Below are positions 61,110 to 64,000 of a stretch of DNA of 64,000 nucleotides, one piece after another. The notes beneath the pieces were generated by a model. The model saw nothing but the letters and a program-made list of their open reading frames with translations. It searched no databases and was not told the DNA's origin. The translations under genes were made by a program, and so were the position numbers. The stretch covers positions 1 through 64,000 of the forward strand of contig DAOPPX010000004.1 of NCBI GenBank assembly GCA_035358715.1. The letters run 5' to 3'. Numbering within the stretch: the first letter of the stretch is position 1; the number at the start of each line of letters is the position of its first letter. The stretch comes from UBA8199 sp035358715 (lineage in GTDB: Bacteria > Verrucomicrobiota > Verrucomicrobiia > Limisphaerales > UBA8199).

Positions 61110-62000
61110 CTATTGGCTGTCCACGCCGTGGACCGCCATCTGCAGGCCGTAAACGCCTGTGCTCGCGGTGATCAACAGCGTCTTCCGGCCTTTGCCGCCA
61201 AAGCACACATTCGCGGTCCATCTCTCCGGCACGTCAATCTGCTCGATCTTCTGCCCCGCCGGATCAAAGACCGACACGCCCTTGCCGGTGAGGTAGATGT
61301 TGCCTCGGTTGTCTATGGTCATCCCGTCTGACCCCAACTCGCAGAACAGCTTCTTCTCTGCTAGCGCGCCATCCGGCTGGATGCGGTAGCGGTAGGTCTT
61401 GCCCGCCTTGATGTCCGTCACGTAGAGCAGCTTGCCGTCGGGCGTGCCGATGATGCCGTTGGGCTGCGTCAGGTCGTCAATCACCCGGCTCAGTGTCCTG
61501 TGATCCGGCGCCAGGTAATAGACGCATTCCTCCATCTCCTTGGGGCCGCGCTTCCAGTAGGAGCGCTTGTAATAGGGGTCGGTGAAATACAACCCGCCGC
61601 GGGGGCTGATCCACAAATCATTCGGGCCATTGAACAGCTTGCCCTGGTAATCCTTCAGGATCACGGTCGGCTTGCCGGCGCGGTCAATGTGCCACAGCTC
61701 GTTCTTGTCATCGGCGCACGCCCAGAGATTGCCCTTCCCGTCGAAGGAAAGCCCGTTGGCGCGGCCGCAGGGCTGCATGAAAGTGCTGAGCTTGCCGTCC
61801 ACGCTCCATTTCATGATGCGGTCATTGGGCTGGTCGGTGAAGAAGACGTTGCCCTTTCGGTCCGAGGCCGGGCCTTCCGTGAAGGCGAACCCGCCCGCCA
61901 GTTTCTGCAACGTCGCGCCCGGAGCGATGATCCCGGTCTCGGCGGCCAGCGTGTGCGTCGCGCAAACGACGCCCAGAAAAATGGAGATGAAGCACTTCAT
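61110..62000 (-). CDS. Exported SMP-30/gluconolactonase-like beta-propeller
   Basis: A 296-residue exported protein with a signal peptide (MKCFISIFLGVVCATHTLAA). The SMP-30/gluconolactonase/strictosidine-synthase-like region has FTEGPASDRKGNVFFTD, RANGLSFDGKGNLWACADD, LFNGPNDLWISPRGGLYFTD, PNGIIGTPDGKLLYVTD and SDGMTIDNRGNIYLTG, with the expected Glu, Asn and Asp metal ligands. Lactone hydrolysis is plausible, and periplasmic lactonases fit the sugar-acid enzymes here. It converges with the hydrogenase operon. Confidence 0.9.
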   Translation of the reverse strand: MKCFISIFLGVVCATHTLAAETGIIAPGATLQKLAGGFAFTEGPASDRKGNVFFTDQPNDRIMKWSVDGKLSTFMQPCGRANGLSFDGKGNLWACADDKNELWHIDRAGKPTVILKDYQGKLFNGPNDLWISPRGGLYFTDPYYKRSYWKRGPKEMEECVYYLAPDHRTLSRVIDDLTQPNGIIGTPDGKLLYVTDIKAGKTYRYRIQPDGALAEKKLFCELGSDGMTIDNRGNIYLTGKGVSVFDPAGQKIEQIDVPERWTANVCFGGKGRKTLLITASTGVYGLQMAVHGVDSQ

Positions 62001-62564
62001 ATTGGTTTAGGTGCCCAGATCGAAATCCAAACCTTGGCCTGTGTAAAGCGCGAAACCGCCATCCGGCCTGCCGGGCACGTATCTCAACTCCTTGCGATAG
62101 CACCGCCCCAGCCCCACCCGCTGCCGACCACCCCCCACCCCAGCACTCCGCCAGACTGTCCATTTATTGGACACGCCGCCAAACCCTGGCTTTGCCAGTC
62201 ATCCGGCACATCCGGTGATCATCACCCCCGCCAGCATCCCAATCGCAGCCTTCTGCGCCTCCTTTTAGCCACTTCTTAGCCGTGTACAAGGGGAGTACAA
62301 GGGATGCTCATCGGGTGCACACGGGAAAGCCCTATGTGCATCCGGTGAGCACCCGGTGTACACCCGGTGTACACGGCGGCCGGTGGTGGCCGAAGGGCGG
62401 GAGGTGGGCAGGGCAGCCGCCATGGACAGGCAGGATTCGTTGGTTGGGGGCTGGCGCACCTGCGCGGTGGGGGGCGGGTATATTCCAGTTCTTGGGAGAA
62501 AGCCAAGTGCGGGGGTGCATTGGTCCCCGTTGACAACCGTTCCTGCGCTGACCAGTCTTGGGCG
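62001..62564. other. Intergenic region upstream of sensor kinase, with repeat array
   Basis: This 564-bp gap lies between the divergent SMP-30 and Ser/Thr kinase genes. Apart from the 11-bp-periodic array at 62282-62375 (listed separately), I see no gene and no confident promoter. The minus-strand open frames over this part are low-complexity reads of the array. Confidence 0.45.
62282..62375. repeat. 11-bp-periodic GTACA/GCACA array
   Basis: Five-base blocks GTACA, GTACA, GCTCA and GCACA begin at 62284, 62295, 62306 and 62317. GTGCA, GAGCA, GTACA and GTACA then begin at 62336, 62347, 62358 and 62369. Spacing is exactly 11 bp within each set, with one slip between sets. The last three units are 11-mers CCGGTGAGCAC, CCGGTGTACAC and CCGGTGTACAC (62342-62374). 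Several contain GTGTACAC palindromes. Confidence 0.8.
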
Positions 62565-64000
62565 GTGAGCACCAGCGGAACAGGTTCGCGCACGAGCGCC
62601 TTTAGCCGGTTCGTGATTCGGCTGCCGCGGCTGCTTTCAAAGCGCCTTTGGGCCGTGCCGCTTGTCGGGGCTGTGATCCTCGGCCTTGTTGGCCTATGGG
62701 TGGGCAACCGGGTTGAGGAAACCACCCGCGGCGAACTGGCGGCCCGTCTGCAGACTGTGCTCCAGGCGGACATCAATGCCCTGCGCCTGTGGTTCACTGA
62801 GCGGCAGTATGACGCCAAGACTCTTGCGTCGGATGAGCGCATCGAGACCGCGATTGCCGAGCTTGCCGCCTTGGCGCAGCATTCCAACGCCACGGCGCGG
62901 CTCCTGACCAACTCCGCTCCTGCCCGGGCGCTGGTGTTCTACTTGAAGCCGCTGCTGGAGGCCCAGAAGTACCTTGGCTACGTCGTGGTGGCCACAGACA
63001 AACGAATCCTGGCGACGACCGGCACGGAGGAAGTCGGCACCCGCGCGCCGCCGTCCTACAACCTGTTCCTCAACAAGACGCTGGATGGTCAACTGGCCGC
63101 CTCACGTCCCTTCATCCGTCAGACCAACCTAAACCAGCGGATTGACGGCCCCACGATGTTTGTCGCCGCGCCCATCAAGTCCACGAACGGCGCCGTGATC
63201 GCGGTGCTGGGACTTCGCATGAGGCCCGAGAAGGAGTTCACCAGCATTTTCTCCGTCGCCCAGATTGGCCAGACCGGGGAGGCCTATGCCTTTGACCGGA
63301 GCGGGCTGGTGCTGACGGCGACCCGCTTTGATCCGGTGCTCAAGACGCTTGGCCTGATTCCCCCGGGCCGCACCAACACCGCCATCCTGAACCTGAAGCT
63401 GCTGGATCCCGAGGAAGAGCTGCGCCCCGGCGATCCCCCCGCCAAACCCCGCAGCCAGCTTCACCTCACACGCATGGCAGCCTCCGCCACCATGGGGAAC
63501 AACGACTTCGACGTGCGCGGCTATCGCAACTATCGCGGCATGAAGGTGGTCGGCGCCTGGGCGTGGCTGCGCGACTGCGGGATGGGCGTCGCGGCTGAGC
63601 AGTCGGTGGACGAAGCCTTCCAGACGCTTTATGTCCTGCGGCGTGTGTTTCTGGTGCTGTTCGGTTTGCTGCTTGCCAGCGGCGGCGCGATCTTTGGCTT
63701 CACGCTCCTGGTGGAGCGCATGCAGGCTTTGGGGCGAAGGAACGCGCTTACCGCCCGGCGGCTTGGGCAATACGCGCTCGTGCAGGAGATCGGGCGCGGC
63801 GCCAACGGCATGGTTTACCGCGCCCGCCATTCCCTGTTGCGCCGGCCGGTGGCCATCAAGCTGCTCAGCCCGGACCTGACCAATGAGGCCAACACCGCCC
63901 GTTTCGAGCACGAGGTTCAGATGACGAGCCAGCTCACCCACCCGAACACGGTTGCCATCTACGACTACGGGCGCACGCCGGAGGGGCTGTTCTACTTCGC
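62565..64000 (+). CDS. Membrane sensor Ser/Thr protein kinase (truncated by window end)
   Basis: The reading frame is open from the GTG at 62565 to the window edge (478 residues seen). A membrane helix near residues 30-48 (VPLVGAVILGLVGLWVG) is followed by an extracytoplasmic sensor of about 310 residues with a dCache/PAS-like look (LGYVVVATDKRILATTG, GAVIAVLGLRM, GQTGEAYAFDRSGLVLTATR). A second helix (FLVLFGLLLASGGAIFGF) comes near residue 370. A Hanks-type kinase domain then starts: glycine loop EIGRGANGMVY (408-418), Lys432 in VAIKLL, and HPNTVAIYDYG. Catalytic-loop residues lie beyond the edge. The start is uncertain, with no strong ribosome site at 62565. Confidence 0.85.
   Translation, partial: MSTSGTGSRTSAFSRFVIRLPRLLSKRLWAVPLVGAVILGLVGLWVGNRVEETTRGELAARLQTVLQADINALRLWFTERQYDAKTLASDERIETAIAELAALAQHSNATARLLTNSAPARALVFYLKPLLEAQKYLGYVVVATDKRILATTGTEEVGTRAPPSYNLFLNKTLDGQLAASRPFIRQTNLNQRIDGPTMFVAAPIKSTNGAVIAVLGLRMRPEKEFTSIFSVAQIGQTGEAYAFDRSGLVLTATRFDPVLKTLGLIPPGRTNTAILNLKLLDPEEELRPGDPPAKPRSQLHLTRMAASATMGNNDFDVRGYRNYRGMKVVGAWAWLRDCGMGVAAEQSVDEAFQTLYVLRRVFLVLFGLLLASGGAIFGFTLLVERMQALGRRNALTARRLGQYALVQEIGRGANGMVYRARHSLLRRPVAIKLLSPDLTNEANTARFEHEVQMTSQLTHPNTVAIYDYGRTPEGLFYF

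Noticed and set aside
62276..62911. Minus-strand open frame across the 11-bp array and the kinase start
   Set aside because: The translation is Pro/Arg-rich and partly a direct read of the repeats; the opposite strand has the kinase gene.
1..64000. CRISPR array or tRNA/rRNA genes
   Set aside because: No regularly spaced identical 24-40-bp repeats with unique spacers, and no recognisable tRNA or rRNA sequence was noticed on either strand by eye.

Overview
This is a GC-rich bacterial chromosome segment with genes densely packed on both strands. The gene content points to Verrucomicrobiota, most likely a Pedosphaera/Limisphaera-like lineage. It has an adjacent DUF1549/DUF1553 - DUF1501 - pre-peptidase-domain set, several Tat-exported Gfo/Idh/MocA oxidoreductases and xylose-isomerase-like TIM barrels, exported DUF1080 and PQQ-propeller proteins, and a secretion-type ATPase paired with a GspB-like protein that starts MSLINDALKRA. 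A planctomycete or an unnamed PVC lineage is less likely but not excluded. No rRNA, tRNA, CRISPR array, phage or transposase gene was seen.

Left part (1-23 kb): YjbQ, an orphan ABC ATPase, dnaA with an AT-rich, DnaA-box-containing upstream region (possible oriC), a PII protein, a Tat oxidoreductase, an exported DUF1080 protein, the GspB/GspA-like pair, a secreted repeat protein, hisC/hisD, pyrF, an exported TIM barrel, a pyrimidine-nucleoside phosphorylase, the DUF1549-DUF1501-PPC set and a Tat isomerase-like protein. Middle part (23-50 kb): three tandem CNNM/CorC-type membrane proteins, a LysM amidase, a CruF-like carotenoid enzyme, a cation exchanger-like protein, exported FAH and DUF1080 proteins, gnd, an apiosidase-like glycosidase, a KDG-type sugar kinase, anmK, a YlbF-like protein, a SMUG1-like glycosylase, a formylglycine-enzyme-like protein, a cupin, a PQQ propeller, a Gfo/Idh plus ThuA-TIM-barrel operon, an orphan response regulator, an FmdB zinc ribbon and panD. 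Many of these are exported sugar-handling enzymes, consistent with a polysaccharide degrader.

The standout is a nine-gene operon at 50787-61105. It encodes a membrane-bound group 4 [NiFe] hydrogenase (antiporter-like subunit, fused 30 kDa + large subunit, NuoH-like, 8Fe-ferredoxin-like and small subunits). These are preceded by a molybdopterin oxidoreductase, a HydB-like Fe-S protein, a HydG-like flavin/NAD(P) reductase and a maturation protease. The genes overlap by 1-4 bases or lie 1-9 bases apart. The hydrogenase keeps all nickel and cluster cysteines. The molybdopterin subunit has tyrosine where formate dehydrogenases carry their catalytic Cys/Sec, so it may not be a formate dehydrogenase. 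The protease gene carries an in-frame palindromic repeat that also occurs between genes at 27.5 kb.

The window also holds an interspersed repeat family: two roughly 305-311 bp copies in opposite orientation, each ending in a very long palindrome whose arms show a compensatory base-pair change, plus two apparent diverged relatives. Other structured DNA includes REP-type inverted repeats, stem-loop terminators between convergent genes, and an 11-bp-periodic array upstream of a membrane sensor Ser/Thr kinase that runs off the right edge.
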